From Nemophila menziesii (lineage: Eukaryota; Streptophyta; Magnoliopsida; Boraginales; Hydrophyllaceae): a stretch of 64,000 nt of DNA. The stretch's first letter is position 1; each line of letters begins with the position of its first letter. Below, in pieces: positions 22,369 through 33,924 of this stretch. The DNA is taken from the NCBI GenBank assembly GCA_029959085.1, contig JARWIR010000023.1, forward strand, positions 8,073,860-8,137,859. Reading direction: 5' to 3'. Under the pieces are notes generated by a model. It was not told where the DNA came from. It did no database searches and worked only from the letters and a program-made list of their open reading frames with translations. The position numbers were made by a program, and so were the translations under genes.

Positions 22369-23852
22369 TTAAAGAAACTTATCTATTATATCATTAACAG
22401 ACTTCTCCTTCTCTCCAATCACAGAGAGTTGTTCTTCCAAATTCTCATTAACAAAATTATTTACTTCTTCTTTGTCACCTTCACCTTCAGTTACATTAAC
22501 ATCAGGTGTGCTTTTATATTTGCAAACAACCTGAAAAGGTAAAAGAAATATACAATCAAATATATGTAAATTAAAGGGGTGATTTGTCAATCAACTGAAA
22601 TGTTAAGGGCTAAACTGTCAAATGACTGTATACCTTTATTGTTTCTTCTTCAACTATCTTTTCTTCCATGCTTTTCCCATAATGTCTTTCACCATTCTTT
22701 TCTTCCACGCTTTTCATATCAGGCCTTTCATCACAGGTCTTTCCTCCTTCTTCCAAACCAACATTACCTACCTTTTTTAGTTCTTTCTCAACAACTACTT
22801 TCTCTACAGTCTATGAAACTAAAGTATTTACTTCGTCGTTCTCACCTTCAGTTACATTAACATCAGTTGTGTTTTGATCTTCACAAACAACCTATAAAGT
22901 AAAAATAAATATATATAGTCAAATATATGTAAATTAGGGGTTAAATTGTCAATCAACTAAAATGTTAAGGGCTAAATTGTCAAATGATTGTGTACCTTCA
23001 TTGTTTCCTCTTCAACTGTCTTTTCTTACACACTTTTCTCACCATTCCTTTCATCACTCTTTTCTTCTACACGTTTCATATTAGGCCTTTCATCACAGGT
23101 TTTAACTACTTCTTTTTTCCCTTCATTACAGTTCTGGACTTCCATCTCATCCAGGCCATTATTGGTATGAACTTTATCTTCTTCTCGTTGCTGAACTATT
23201 TCTTCAACCTTATTTCCAAGTTAATAACAAAGGCATGAAATTAGGAGTTTGAATTTCGTGGTTTTCATGTATTACTGGTTTACTAACAACAAACATGTCA
23301 ACAGTTACGTTGTTCTCTCCAATGCTACACATCTCCATACATTTATCCTTGCAATCTAAACATACTAGACCATCAGGTAGTTTTTTCCCCAATTTCAAAT
23401 AGTTTTACTCCAAGTTACCTTTTATCCCTAACTTCGAAACAGACTTCTTAAGTACAGGTATACTAAATTTATCATATTCAGGACCATCTACATACTCAAT
23501 CTTTAAATCATGGTAATTGCTCGTGTCTTCATTAAATATCCCACAAAAGCGAATCCTCAGTGCAAATTTCTTTGTTACACGATCAATTTCGAATAAATTA
23601 GTTACCCATTACGTTAGGAACCAATTAATGGAAAAATAATTATCAAATATGGATACACTATCAATATGGTAACCAAATCCCGTAAAATATACTCCTATTA
23701 CTAACTAAATCCCGCCCTTCACGCGTGATATCTAAAAATGTAATAAATATACTCGAAAACCCTACATTTACAGATTAAAAGATTTTAACTTACAAGCAAA
23801 GATTTAGGGGTAGTAAATAAACACACTTACTCCATAACGTAAACGGCGCCAT
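22369..23852 (-). pseudogene. MULE-type gene with PB1-like N-terminal domain, unit 1
   Basis: Reading on the minus strand: an ATG at 23852 (MAPFTLW) ends at a donor GTAAGT (23830). A later exon (about 23600-23210) reads KKFALRIRFCGIFNEDTSNY and continues to YDKFSIPVLKKSVSKLG, a stop, then KLGKKLPDGLVCLDCKDKCM and VDMFVVSKPV. This matches the PB1-like N-terminal domain of plant Mutator-like transposase relatives. Three acidic exons follow, each ending at a GTAYAC donor or stop: 23225-22996, 22892-22635 and 22531-22369. They carry repeated DVNVTEGE, CDERP and VEEE segments. In-frame stops (after GNLE, LVS and KSV) show decay. No transposase catalytic domain is visible. The MULE call is from motif pattern only. 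Confidence 0.6.
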
Positions 23853-23972
23853 TGATTATCTTTTGAGCTGATATATATCGGCTTATGCAATCTGGGTTCT
23901 TCGTCTTCTTGTTCTTCCCCAAACCAAACCCTCCCTTGTCTTTTGATTTTGTTTTAATTTTTTTTGTTTTGT

Positions 23973-24237
23973 GTATATATAGGGTAGGAATTTTAGAATT
24001 ACCTATTTTGCCCTTTTAAAAATATGGGGTTAAGATAATTAATCAAATAAAACGGATGAAGAATAAAAAAATAATAAAAATGCTCTTAATGGTGATTTTG
24101 GACGGAAAACGTTAGTAACGACCACGAGTCACGAAAAGAAAAGTTAAGGGTATCAAGTAGAATTAGACAATGGGGCAACTTGTCAATCGCATAAAAAATT
24201 AGGAGCAAACGGGGTATTTCCTCAAACTTATATAAAA
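23973..24237. promoter_or_regulatory. Divergent promoter, module copy 1 (unit 1)
   Basis: A TATATATA box (23973-23981) faces left towards the ATG of the MULE-type gene 125 bp away. A TATATAAAA box at 24229-24237 faces right, with a short leader towards the exons at about 24270-24350. The boxes are about 250 bp apart. Transcription itself is inferred. Confidence 0.55.
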
Positions 24238-24269
24238 CCCTCATTTCGGTTACCTTTTCTTCATAAATC

Positions 24270-24660
24270 AAAAGTAAGATGAAAAGTTCCTTGGAGCACC
24301 GTAAGATATTCGACGATCTCCATCGTCTCAGTGATGTTTAAATCAGGTACACTCTCGAATCCTCACTTTTTTCATATTTTCCACTTATTAAGTTGTAATA
24401 ACGATGAAATATACAATCGATAAGCAAAACCTAAGGTAAAAAAAGTAGGAGATATTGAGGAATTGTTACAATTAAGAAAGAAAGTTTATGCGGTTTGCTG
24501 GATAAAACTCTGGATTTCTAGTCCATTGAACAATTTCAATGTAGATGCTCGCTCTGTTATGGATTTCTTTGTTATGGATTTCCTGCTAAGAGAAATCAGA
24601 ATTGTATCTTATACAATATATTTGCACCATAGGGGACCAACCGGTGAAGAATGAGTTCGG
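24270..24660 (+). pseudogene. 5' exons of an unrecognised plus-strand gene, module copy 1 (unit 1)
   Basis: Downstream of the rightward TATA box. A segment ends ...ATGTTTAAATCAG followed by a GTACAC donor (about 24349). A second segment (about 24435-24500) reads GDIEELLQLRKKVYAVCW before GTAAAA. The unit 2 counterpart stays open as a 105-codon frame (56947-57264), but here it is broken. I do not recognise the product. Confidence 0.35.
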
Positions 24661-25355
24661 TTAGTTGGGTTAGTGGATTTGGTTGAAACATTATCACAAT
24701 CCGAAGATATCTCATTAACTGCCACCCCACCAATAGCCATCCCAACCAGTCTTTTTCTCTATATGTGATATTTATGGATAATCATTAATGTATTTTATCC
24801 ATAAATTTAATCATTAAATTGGGATTATAGCTTGAATTTGAGTTAGATTTGAACTAATTACTCTTTACTTTTACATATTTACTTGATAATTAAAAAATAT
24901 TAACATAGAAATAATGCTTATTTATTTGGAAGAGATTAATAGAAATAATGCTTCTTAAGTACAGGTATACTGAATTTGTCATATTCACAACCATCTACAT
25001 ACTCAATCTTAAATCATGGTAATTGCTCGTGTCTTCATCAAATATCCTACAGAAGCGAATCCTCAGTGCAAATTTCTCTGTTAGACGATTAATTTCGAAT
25101 AAATTAGTTACCCATTACGTTAGGAACCAATTAATGGAAAAATAATTATCAAATATGGATACACTATCAATATGGTAACCAAATCCCGTAAAATATACTC
25201 CTATTACTAATTAAATCCCGCCCTTCACGCGTGATATCTAAAAATGTAATAAATATACTCGAAAACCCTACATTTACAGATTAAAAGATCTTAACTAACA
25301 AGCAAAGATTTAGGGGTAATAAAAAAACACACTTACTCCATAACGTAAACGGCGC

Positions 25356-25358
25356 CAT
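25356..25358 (-). pseudogene. Start codon of the truncated MULE-type gene, module copy 2
   Basis: The minus-strand ATG (MAPFTLW) and its GTAAGT donor are repeated here. The gene behind it stops at the duplication edge at 24951, so only the first exon, intron and part of the PB1-like exon are left. Confidence 0.5.
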
Positions 25359-25484
25359 TGATTATCTTTCGAGCTAAAGTACATCGACTTATGCAATCTG
25401 GGTTCTTCGTCTTCTTGTTCTTCCCCAAACCAAACCCTCCCTTGTCTTTTGATTTTGTTTTAATTTTTTTGTTTTTGTTTTGTG

Positions 25485-25749
25485 TATATATAGGGTAGGC
25501 ATTTCAGAATTACCAATTTTTCCCTTTTAAAAATATGGGGTTAAGATAATTAATTAAATAAAACAGATTAAGAATAAAAAAATAATAAAAGTACTCTTAA
25601 CGGTGATTTTGGACGGAAAAATGTTAGTAACGACCAAGAGTCACGAAAAGAAATGTTAAGGGTATCTAGTAGAATTAAACAATGTGGCAACTTGTCAATC
25701 GCATAAAAATTTAGGAGCAAAAGGGGTATTTCCTCAAACTTATATAAAA
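25485..25749. promoter_or_regulatory. Divergent promoter, module copy 2 (unit 1)
   Basis: TATATATAG (25485-25492) faces left and TATATAAAA (25741-25749) faces right, in the same arrangement as copy 1. The minus-strand gene it would serve is truncated. Confidence 0.5.
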
Positions 25750-26456
25750 CCCTCATTTCGGTTACTTTTTCTTCATAAATAAAAAGTAAGAGGAAAAGTT
25801 CCTTGGAGCACCATAAGACGATCTCCATCGCCTCAGTGATGTTTAAATCAGGTACACTCTCGAATCCTCACTTTTTTCATATTTTCCACTTATTAAGTTG
25901 TAATAACGATGAAATATACAATCGATCTGTAAACCCTAATGTAAAAAAAAGTAGGAGATATTGAGGAATTGTTACAATTAAGATAGAAAGTTTATGCGGT
26001 TCGCTGTGTAAAACTCTGGATTTCTAGTCCATTGAACAATTTCAATGTAGATGCTCGCTCTCTTATGGATTTCTCTGTTATGGATTTCCTGCTAAGAGAA
26101 ATCAGAATATATTTACACCATAGGGGGCCATACAGGTGAAGAATGAGTTGGGTTAGTTGGGATAGTGGATTTGGTTGAAACATTATCACAATCCGAAGAA
26201 TCTCATCAACTGCCAGCCGACCAATAGCCCTCCCAACCAGTCTTTTTCTCTATATGTGATATTATGGATAATAATAATGTATTTTATCCATAAATTTAAT
26301 CATTAAATTGGTATTATAGCTTGAATTTGAGTTGGATTTGAACTAATTACTCTTTACTTTTACATATTTACTTGATAATTAAAATATATTAACATAGAAA
26401 TAATGCTTATTTACTTGGAAGGGATTAATAGTATTTTTTTTATATTTTGCACACAG

Positions 26457-26564
26457 GCGGAAACTCATGCGAAGAACAATATCATTACTGAACAAAAACA
26501 TAAAACGAATAAGATCATTGGCCGTGACATTTCAGTTAACTATGAAGGTTTAATAATTTTCATG
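26457..26564 (+). other. Putative exon AETHAKN...GLIIFM
   Basis: Bounded by a good acceptor (TTTGCACACAG) and a GTAAAA donor, and 108 nt long, so 36 codons with symmetric phase. It is open in this copy (AETHAKNNIITEQKHKTNKI, then IGRDISVNYEGLIIFM). The copy at 59089-59196 has a stop at codon 16 and the copy at 48309-48417 is shifted by one base. Function unknown. It may be the third exon of the transcript that starts at 24237 or 25749. Confidence 0.4.
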
Positions 26565-26633
26565 GTAAAATTTAATTGGTAGGTCATTTTAAAACAATAA
26601 ATTTCATAAAGGCCTTTTTTGATATTTTCGTAG

Positions 26634-26640
26634 TATAAAA
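26634..26640 (+). promoter_or_regulatory. TATA box of the orphan gene (unit 1)
   Basis: TATAAAA, about 90 bp upstream of a leader-exon donor (AACAAG|GTAAAT at 26721/26722). The leader has no ATG. Conserved at 59266-59272. Confidence 0.55.
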
Positions 26641-27344
26641 TTCTCTCGCTTCTTCATATCGTGTACACAATTTGGGGATTCATTTGCTGTTTCGACATTA
26701 AAAATCAAGGTTATTAACAAGGTAAATTTGGATTCTTATCTTTTCGATACTAAAATATTGTGCATTGTGTGAATTAGATCTAAATTATTTTATTGAATTT
26801 GATAAACAGATTTCTTAGCTTCATTTGTTTCGATCTTTTATGAGTAATTTCTCTATATTTGATGATAGATCTTGCATTTTACCCCCTTATCTAACGATTT
26901 ATCCAAGCGCATAGGTTATGTAATTAAGAAAAAATAGATTCTGAAATCTTCAAAGCAAACAAATCTGTATTTAATTTTTCATTAATTTTATCGATACTAT
27001 AATCTATGTCAGTAATCGAAACCAAATTTCAATTAAATAGCATAATACATTCTTCGATCTTCGAATCCATCAAAAGAAAAACTCATATAAAGTGTTATTA
27101 AGTTAGAAATCTCTACTGTTTCATTTTTTTTCAATTGTGAAGTTGTATGATTGATTTAAACATGTTAGAGTATTCAAATTATTGCTATTTTACACTTATT
27201 TTTGTTTACAGAAAGCAAATTTCAGGGAATAATCATTTTGCTACACATCTAGTGGAAAATTCAAGCCAAAGGAACTTTCGAAACAGTTCATCAGCTCCAT
27301 TTATTAAATCTATAAGAAGAAGCTCAAGGTTTTCAAATCAAAAA

Positions 27345-28862
27345 ATGGATAAATCCGATAATTTTGTACCAATTGAAGATTTTACAGTGGATATTTACTC
27401 CACAGATCAGCAATCTAGTGAGGGTAACTTTTTCCCTTGTGGGAATCTCATTATCACAAAATTACCACCTAATCTTTTCAACATTGCGTTTCAAGTAAGT
27501 AAAACTTATTAATTACATTCGGTTTTAAATTATTGTATCTTTTAATAGGATGCATTATTTACATTTGTTATGGGTTTTACTTAGAATAAACTCTGAATTT
27601 TCCTATCAAGGTTCGCAACATAATTCTACTACCCAAATACGTAAGAGGCCTCAACTTTCCCTAATTGGTACTCTCTTTCTCTCTCTCATGTATTAATGTG
27701 TATTTAACCCAACATTTTATTTTCATTTTATTGTTTTAATTAAGAAACAATAATTAGTCAGATATGCAACGTCTTATTATGAGTTCAGGGTACACTTAGA
27801 AATTTTGTTTGTGGGTGCTATAATATTAAAAGGATTTTAGTGAGATGGATGAGGTGAAGTAGGGTAGGGATTTTATTTATAATTTAACTATTAAATATAA
27901 TTTTTATTCAATTTTGGTAAAGTTATCTTGTAAAAGTAATATCCTATATATCAAAAAAATTATAATATGTTGTAAAATTATTTGAAAAACTTTATTCTCT
28001 AATGGATGAAGAAAAAAAAGTTTAACTAATCATTCTAAAAAATTATTTTATAAGAGTGAATTGTTTAAAAGGTCCAAAACTAAATTTTCTCATTTTTAAT
28101 GGGTTTAAGTTTTTTTCCTTCCGCAAATGGTCAAATTTTTAATGGGATATCTTTGTTTTTATAATAAGTTACGATTTTATCTAATGGTTTATACAAATTT
28201 TTTAATGGGTCACGTGTATTATTTTTTATAGATTAAACATATTTCTTTAAGGTTATGTGTAATAAATATTGTAAACTTTATTAGCTAACAATATTCTTGT
28301 AAAGACATTTGAATCAATAACCCATAAATACTTACATAACATAATTTGGGCTCATGAACAACCCATATATCACGACGAAGGGATCACTCGGTGTGATTAA
28401 CAATAGGGAAATAGCCGATAAAAAGATATATAACACGCAACTAATATATATATATATAGATATGTATGTGTGTGTATATATACTATATATCAATGTCAGT
28501 AAACAACATGGATTAAACCTCGATTAGTAAAATACTGATAATTTATACAGGGATTTGTTGACCAAAGTAATAATATTTCATAGTATTTAAAATTTATACA
28601 TTACCATAACATCAGCGTGAAAATCTAATAAATGGTCAAGTAAAAAATAGCAAAGGAAATGTCATCAATAACGTGAGTAAAGATGAATAATTATGTATTA
28701 CTTGAATATACTTAACTAAATCATGTTTAATGTTTTTTTCTTGGTTTCTTATGTTTCTATGTAAAGAAATTAATTATATGGTAAATTGCACCATTTATCT
28801 TTCAGTACGTTGGTGGTCCAGGCTTGCTTGCACGCACAACGAATAATCACACAGGGATATAA
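27345..28862 (+). CDS. Orphan two-exon gene, complete copy across the unit 1/2 border
   Basis: Predicted structure: an untranslated leader exon ends at 26721; an intron runs from 26722 to 27211 (GTAAAT...TTTACAG); exon 2 is 27212-27494; a phase-0 intron is 27495-28805 (GTAAGT...TTTCAG); coding ends at 28862. The first ATG of the spliced leader is at 27345, and no ATG lies before it in either leader part. Product, 68 residues: MDKSDNFVPIEDFTVDIYST at the start, an inner stretch with two cysteine-free acidic segments, and YVGGPGLLARTTNNHTGI at the end. No signal peptide, membrane segment or domain that I recognise. The CDS differs from the unit 2/3 copy by one codon in the first exon (F to L). 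The TAA lies 55 bp before an old LTR-element insertion, so this may be the 5' remnant of a longer gene. Confidence 0.5.
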
Positions 28863-28912
28863 TTGCCTCCACATGCATATTCCCAATTAAATTCAGAACT
28901 AGGTTACTAGTG

Positions 28913-28917
28913 TCTCC
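28913..28917. repeat. Target-site duplication GTTAC (left)
   Basis: GTTAC directly before the left LTR, matching GTTAC at 33857-33861 directly after the right LTR. A 5-bp duplication is what gypsy integrase makes. Confidence 0.85.
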
Positions 28918-31900
28918 TAACAACCCCATATAGGAAGGATACGTACCGCAAGTGTACAGATCGTCCAAGTAATATTCGGTAAACGGGAATTCGATCTCAA
29001 GAACGGATTGGATATGACTTTAGATGTTATGTAATAAGTTTTTGTAGTTGTTATATGATGCGAAAACAAAATAGATAAATATTTGTTTTGATTTTATTTA
29101 AGTATTAAAGTGCAAATAATGTAAAATACTAAATTAACTAATGCAAATAAATGAGATGCAAGTAAATAAAATATGAGTAGATGCAAGGATGAGAAATAGT
29201 ACTTGAGTTTCACAAGGATTTCGCCTAAATCTGTTCAATAAATGTTCTCGTTTAAGAGTCGAATTGGTAATTAATAATAGTCTGGATTCGAGTTTCTCCT
29301 AACCCCTGTCAGGGTGGACTTAGGAGCTATCCTAGGTTATTAAAAACCCCGTTAGGGAGATTATAAGCTACCTTTGAATGTTCAAGTGTTTAACCCAATT
29401 GGCTATAAGATTAACTAAGTCCGCCAGGATCAATAATTATATCTTACATCTATTACTTAGTTCAGTTATTAAACCCCCCTCCCGTCAAGGTGATCATTAC
29501 GCCACTATAATGAATAGCTTAATTACTAATTCCTATTTTTGATTCATGACTTGAAAAACAGTATATAAATTCACGATAATAGAAAATACTAATTTACCCA
29601 ATTCAAATAAAATCTTTCAATCCAAAATTCAAAAACATTAATTAAATAAATTGGGGCTCAGCCCATTAAAGCGATTCTCAAGCACAAATGAGTTTAGCTC
29701 ATAATTGAAATTAAAACTAAAGAAATAAAATAAAAGGAACTCATGTTTTATAGAAAGAAAAATAAATAAAACCTAATTAAGAGGTTGTTGAATTGACTGT
29801 TGGTGGAAGAATTGCTTCTCCAGCTTCAGTTTTTTTTTTCTCTTGCTTCTGGCTTTTCTCTCTAACGCTCTGCCTTTTGTAAAATGAATTGTGTGTAAAA
29901 ATAAAGTCAAAAGGCCTATATATACTAATAAAATCGGACTTGGGCTTATTTTAAATGAATTAATGAAATATTAAATTACCGAAGTCCACTTTTCAAGTCC
30001 AAATCTTGTAAGTGGTGTACGCCATCCACTAAAATGGCTGTAACTTTCTCAATTTAACTTTGAATGACTCATTGAACTTGCTATTTTTTTTGTAACTCAA
30101 TAAGGAACGAATCTTATTTACAACGCAATGGCTGAATCCATGTTTAAGTGGCTCGAAATCAGCAATTATCATCAGCCTTCCAGATTTGTAGCTCCAGTTT
30201 GTCCACTCTTTGGGATATTTCTTCTCACCTTCGACTTTTTTACACGATCTAAGACTCCCGTTCTTGATTTCTGTCCTTGCTAGTATTAAAATCCTACAAA
30301 CTTTACACTAAAACAAACCATTTAACGTGCAAAAGTATAATAAATGAAAAATACTAAAATCCAAGGAGGAAAAATGATATATAACAATTTAATCCAAAAA
30401 GTATACTTACAAACAAAGGTCTAAGGTGAATGCAGAGATGCAAAATCTAGTAAATACACCCAAAGCAATACTTAAAATAAATCTCATATAACAAACATTA
30501 GGAATTAATATACACATACACTTATCATGCAAAATCAAACACAAAGAATATCAATCTTAAAATTAACTTCACAATGCTAGAAGGTTACACTTGTACTTAT
30601 ATCAATATGATGGCTATAGGGTGTTCATTGATCCTCACTCGCTTTGAATGCTCCACTTAGTATACTCCCTATTAGCTTAATTATAAACTCACTATGCACC
30701 TAAGAATCACGAGGACTTTATGGTTTTAGCGTAGGCTTAGGGACAATCTGGTATGTATATTTGGTAAATTTGAGGTGAGCTTTTGGCTCTCTCCTCACTT
30801 ACCATCAACAACTGTCCACAAGCTTGAGTTTACACTCGAATAATGTTCTCACTCAACCCATTTGATACACTAATTTAGCATCCTCAAGTTAACCCAATAT
30901 AGACTAAGATGATTTCCAAAAATTTCCACTTTGCCGGGTAAGTTATTCTTTCTTTCTCTTTTTCAAATTCTTTTTTTTGTACAGTAGCTAACCAGGTTCC
31001 CGGTTTGTGATGATCGGGTTCCCGGTCCTTACTGTATTGACTTCTTCTTTTTTTTTTTTAAATCTCGGCAAAGGGTTACAAATAATAATATCATCTTATA
31101 TTGTTCCTTAATGTAAACACAAATAGTTACCTCCCAATATAATTTCCCAAAGATGGACCCACCCACCGAAACTCAAGCTTGAGACAGGTCTCAGGATCGT
31201 GATTCAAGTGCGGGTCATTTGGAAAGACCTAATAAACTAAAGGGATATGGGCTTATATCGTGACGACAAAAGAAAAGGCTTTAAGGCTCAAAATTGGTCT
31301 ATGAAGGATTAAATTAATACAAGGGATAGAAGGCTAAAAGTGTCTAAAATTGCTTAACAAAGAAATGCCCCTATCATTTTCCTAGTTACATAGCTCGCCT
31401 CTAATTCATACCTAAGTGGGTTCTCTACTAATTTGGATCTCACGTTCCACAAACCAAACATTTTCCATAAGTACAAGTTTACTTCTTTTGCATTGTTCAT
31501 TACTTCTTCCTATCAATTAACTATGTTTGCATGCAATTAAAGTGTGTTTTCTACTAACTCCTAAAGTCCACTATTTACTATCATAGATTAATCAAAAGTA
31601 TGCTTAATGGGGACATTTAAGATCTTCTACAGTCAACCACAACCCCTAATTAATTTATTGAAAGCAATTAAAACACATAACACGTAAAAATGGGATGAGG
31701 CAACGAACCCTACCCCAAACTCAAAAATGAGTCATGTCCTCACGACTCGAAAAGACTCAAAGTAACTAAACTAATATACACTAAATGAGAAAGAGTTAGA
31801 AAACGTATCTCAGCCAGCACTAGGCTGGTTACCAATGTTGCGTCCAGATTGGGCATCTTTTGTGAGGATTGAGTAAATGACGTGTTGCATATTGCTCACC

Positions 31901-33856
31901 CTAAATAACATATTTTTCAACGTATCCAACTCTTTTGTGACTTTTCCTAAAGTGACAATCATCGCATATTGTTTCTCTTCCAACACTTGGATTTTACTTT
32001 TCTTTTTCTCGTTCTAACTGAATGCCAGGATTGTCAACGTGATGAATGTTCAATTCCTCCATTTCACGTTCTAAAATTGCTTTTTCTTTTGCTTCCCTGT
32101 CTCTCTTGGCTCTAACTAGTTTCTCGGGGTCCTTGAGTAGACACCAAACCTATAAAACCTGAGAAGTAGCAAAACAAAGAAAAGCGTAAAACTGAAAAGT
32201 AAAAATAACAATTGAAACACTTACTGATAAAACCGTGGTCACACGCTAAACTCCCCGGCAGCGGCACCAAAAACTTGGTGTCTCCTTATGTGTTCTAAAA
32301 TAACACACCTAAAAAAGGCAAGACACGTACCGCAAGTGTATGGATCGTCCAAGTAATATCCGGTAAACGGGATTTCGATCTCAAAGACGGATTAGGAATG
32401 AATTTCGATGTTATGTAGTATGTGCGATTAATTGTTATATGATGCAAAAAATAAATGATATAAAGATTTGTTTTGGTTTTTGATTAAGAACTAAGATGAA
32501 ATTAAAATAAAATACTAAATTAACTAATGGAAATAAATAAGACGCAAGTAAATAGAAATGAATAGACTCAAATATTTAAACGCAGTACTTGAGTTTCGCA
32601 AGGGTTTCACTTAAATCTATTAAATCAATGTTTCTATTTAAGGGATGAATCAGAAATTATGTACTAGTCGGGATTCTTTAGTCTCCTAACCCCCGTGAGG
32701 GTGGACTTAGGAGCTATTCTTAGGTATTACAAACCCCGTTAGTGCGATCATAATCCACCTTCGAATGGTCAGGTATTCTACCCAATTTGCTATAAGGTAA
32801 ACTAAGGCTGCCAAGGTCAATAATTTCTACCTTACGTCTATTATTTAGTTCGGTAATTAAACCCTCCGTCAAGGCGATCACTTCCCCACCAAAGTGAATA
32901 GCTTAATTACTAATTCCTATATTTGATTCATGACTTCAAAGAGAGTATTTAATTGCAAAATAATAGTCTATACGAAATTACCCAATTTAATTTAAGCTAA
33001 TCAATCCCAAATTCAAAAATATAAATTCAATATACTTAGGTTCAACCCATTAATGCGATTTTCAAGCACAAGTTATGTTTAGCTCATACTAATAAAAATA
33101 ACTGAATTGAAATAAAAGAAGTTCATACTGAATTACAGAAATAAGAAAAAAACCTAATTAAAGGGTTGATAATTGCTGTTGTTGGAAGAAGGAATTCTCC
33201 AGTTTCCGCTTTCTCTCTCCTTTTTTCTTCTCTGACTTCTCCTAAGCGTTGCTTCTTCTCTAATATGAATTGTGTTTGTAAAAACTGAAGTTAAAAGCCT
33301 TTTTATAGTGGGAAAATGGATTGGGCTATTAAAAATAAGGATTAGGTTAATTAGAATAAAAGCCCAATCCATTTAATGAATTCCCGTAACTGGTTACTAG
33401 TTGTTACTGAAACAGTGTGTCTGGACTCGGAATCAGTTGGTTCAACTTGAAAAATCTTCCTGACTTCAAGCTCTATCTACCTCATTTTATGCTCCAAGAA
33501 TGACTAAGTGGCTAAAATGCTCAAAAACAGTGATTTGTGACAGCATTCCAGATTTCATTCTCCATTAATTAATTCTTCGAATCCATTATTCTCGCCTTTG
33601 ACTTCAACGCTTAATCAAAGACTTTATTTCCTGTTTCTTCTCCTTGTCTTGATACTGCATAAAATCATAAACCTAAGAACTTTACACTAAAAATAAGCGA
33701 ATTAACGCATAAAAGCTCTAAAACACAAATAATCCAAATTCAAGGGAAGAAATCGTAATATGACCAAATAAGCTTAAAAGTCTAGTAAATAAGTCAAATA
33801 ATCACTAATTTGATGTCTCATAAGGGCATATAATTAGAAAAATAAGGGAGACATCA
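28918..33856 (-). mobile_element. Non-autonomous Athila-like LTR element, unit 2 copy
   Basis: Same structure as 1536-6600. LTRs lie at 28918-about 30406 (clipped) and 32276-33856. The primer site is at 32252-32269 and the gag-like stretch at about 32020-32135 on the minus strand is open here. A 109-bp deletion at 30406 has removed the 5' edge of the left LTR, the polypurine tract and the stem-loop. Confidence 0.88.
32252..32269 (-). promoter_or_regulatory. Primer binding site, tRNA-Asp type (unit 2)
   Basis: Identical 18-base site to 4989-5006, again next to the LTR that ends at 32276. Confidence 0.75.
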
Positions 33857-33861
33857 GTTAC
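33857..33861. repeat. Target-site duplication GTTAC (right)
   Basis: Pairs with 28913-28917. Together they show that both LTRs belong to one insertion event. Confidence 0.85.
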
Positions 33862-33924
33862 ATGAAGAGATTGCCGAGGTTGTGGCAGATTTAAAGTCAT
33901 ATGGACAGGGAAGAAGAATGGCCC

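Larger units (their letters stand above)
23444..26430. repeat. Tandem duplication of a 1.5-kb divergent-promoter module (unit 1)
   Basis: 23444-24950 and 24951-26430 align along their length. Each copy holds, left to right: the end of the PB1-like exon on the minus strand, its intron and first exon, two opposing TATA boxes, and the 5' exons of a plus-strand transcript. At the junction AAATAATGCTT, found 50 bases upstream, is repeated. Both copies are present in unit 2 (56057-59060), so this duplication is older than the large tandem repeat. Confidence 0.9.
1..27434. repeat. Large tandem repeat, unit 1
   Basis: The first bases of the window recur at 27435 and at 60067, and the order of all elements that follow is the same each time. 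This unit differs from unit 2 by a 194-bp MITE insertion at 15478-15671, a 421-bp loss at the 8804/8805 junction inside integrase, and a loss of about 5.1 kb at 19679. The start of the unit is arbitrary because the window opens inside an exon. Confidence 0.95.

Noticed and set aside
22579..22860. 93-codon plus-strand frame and others at 22984-23238
   Set aside because: Shadows of the acidic exons on the minus strand; the Phe/Leu/Ser-rich content is typical of reverse reading of Glu/Lys-rich exons.
25568..25828. 86-codon minus-strand frame starting MEIVLWCSKELFLLLF
   Set aside because: It runs through the divergent promoter and is on the antisense strand of the rightward leader; unlikely to be coding.
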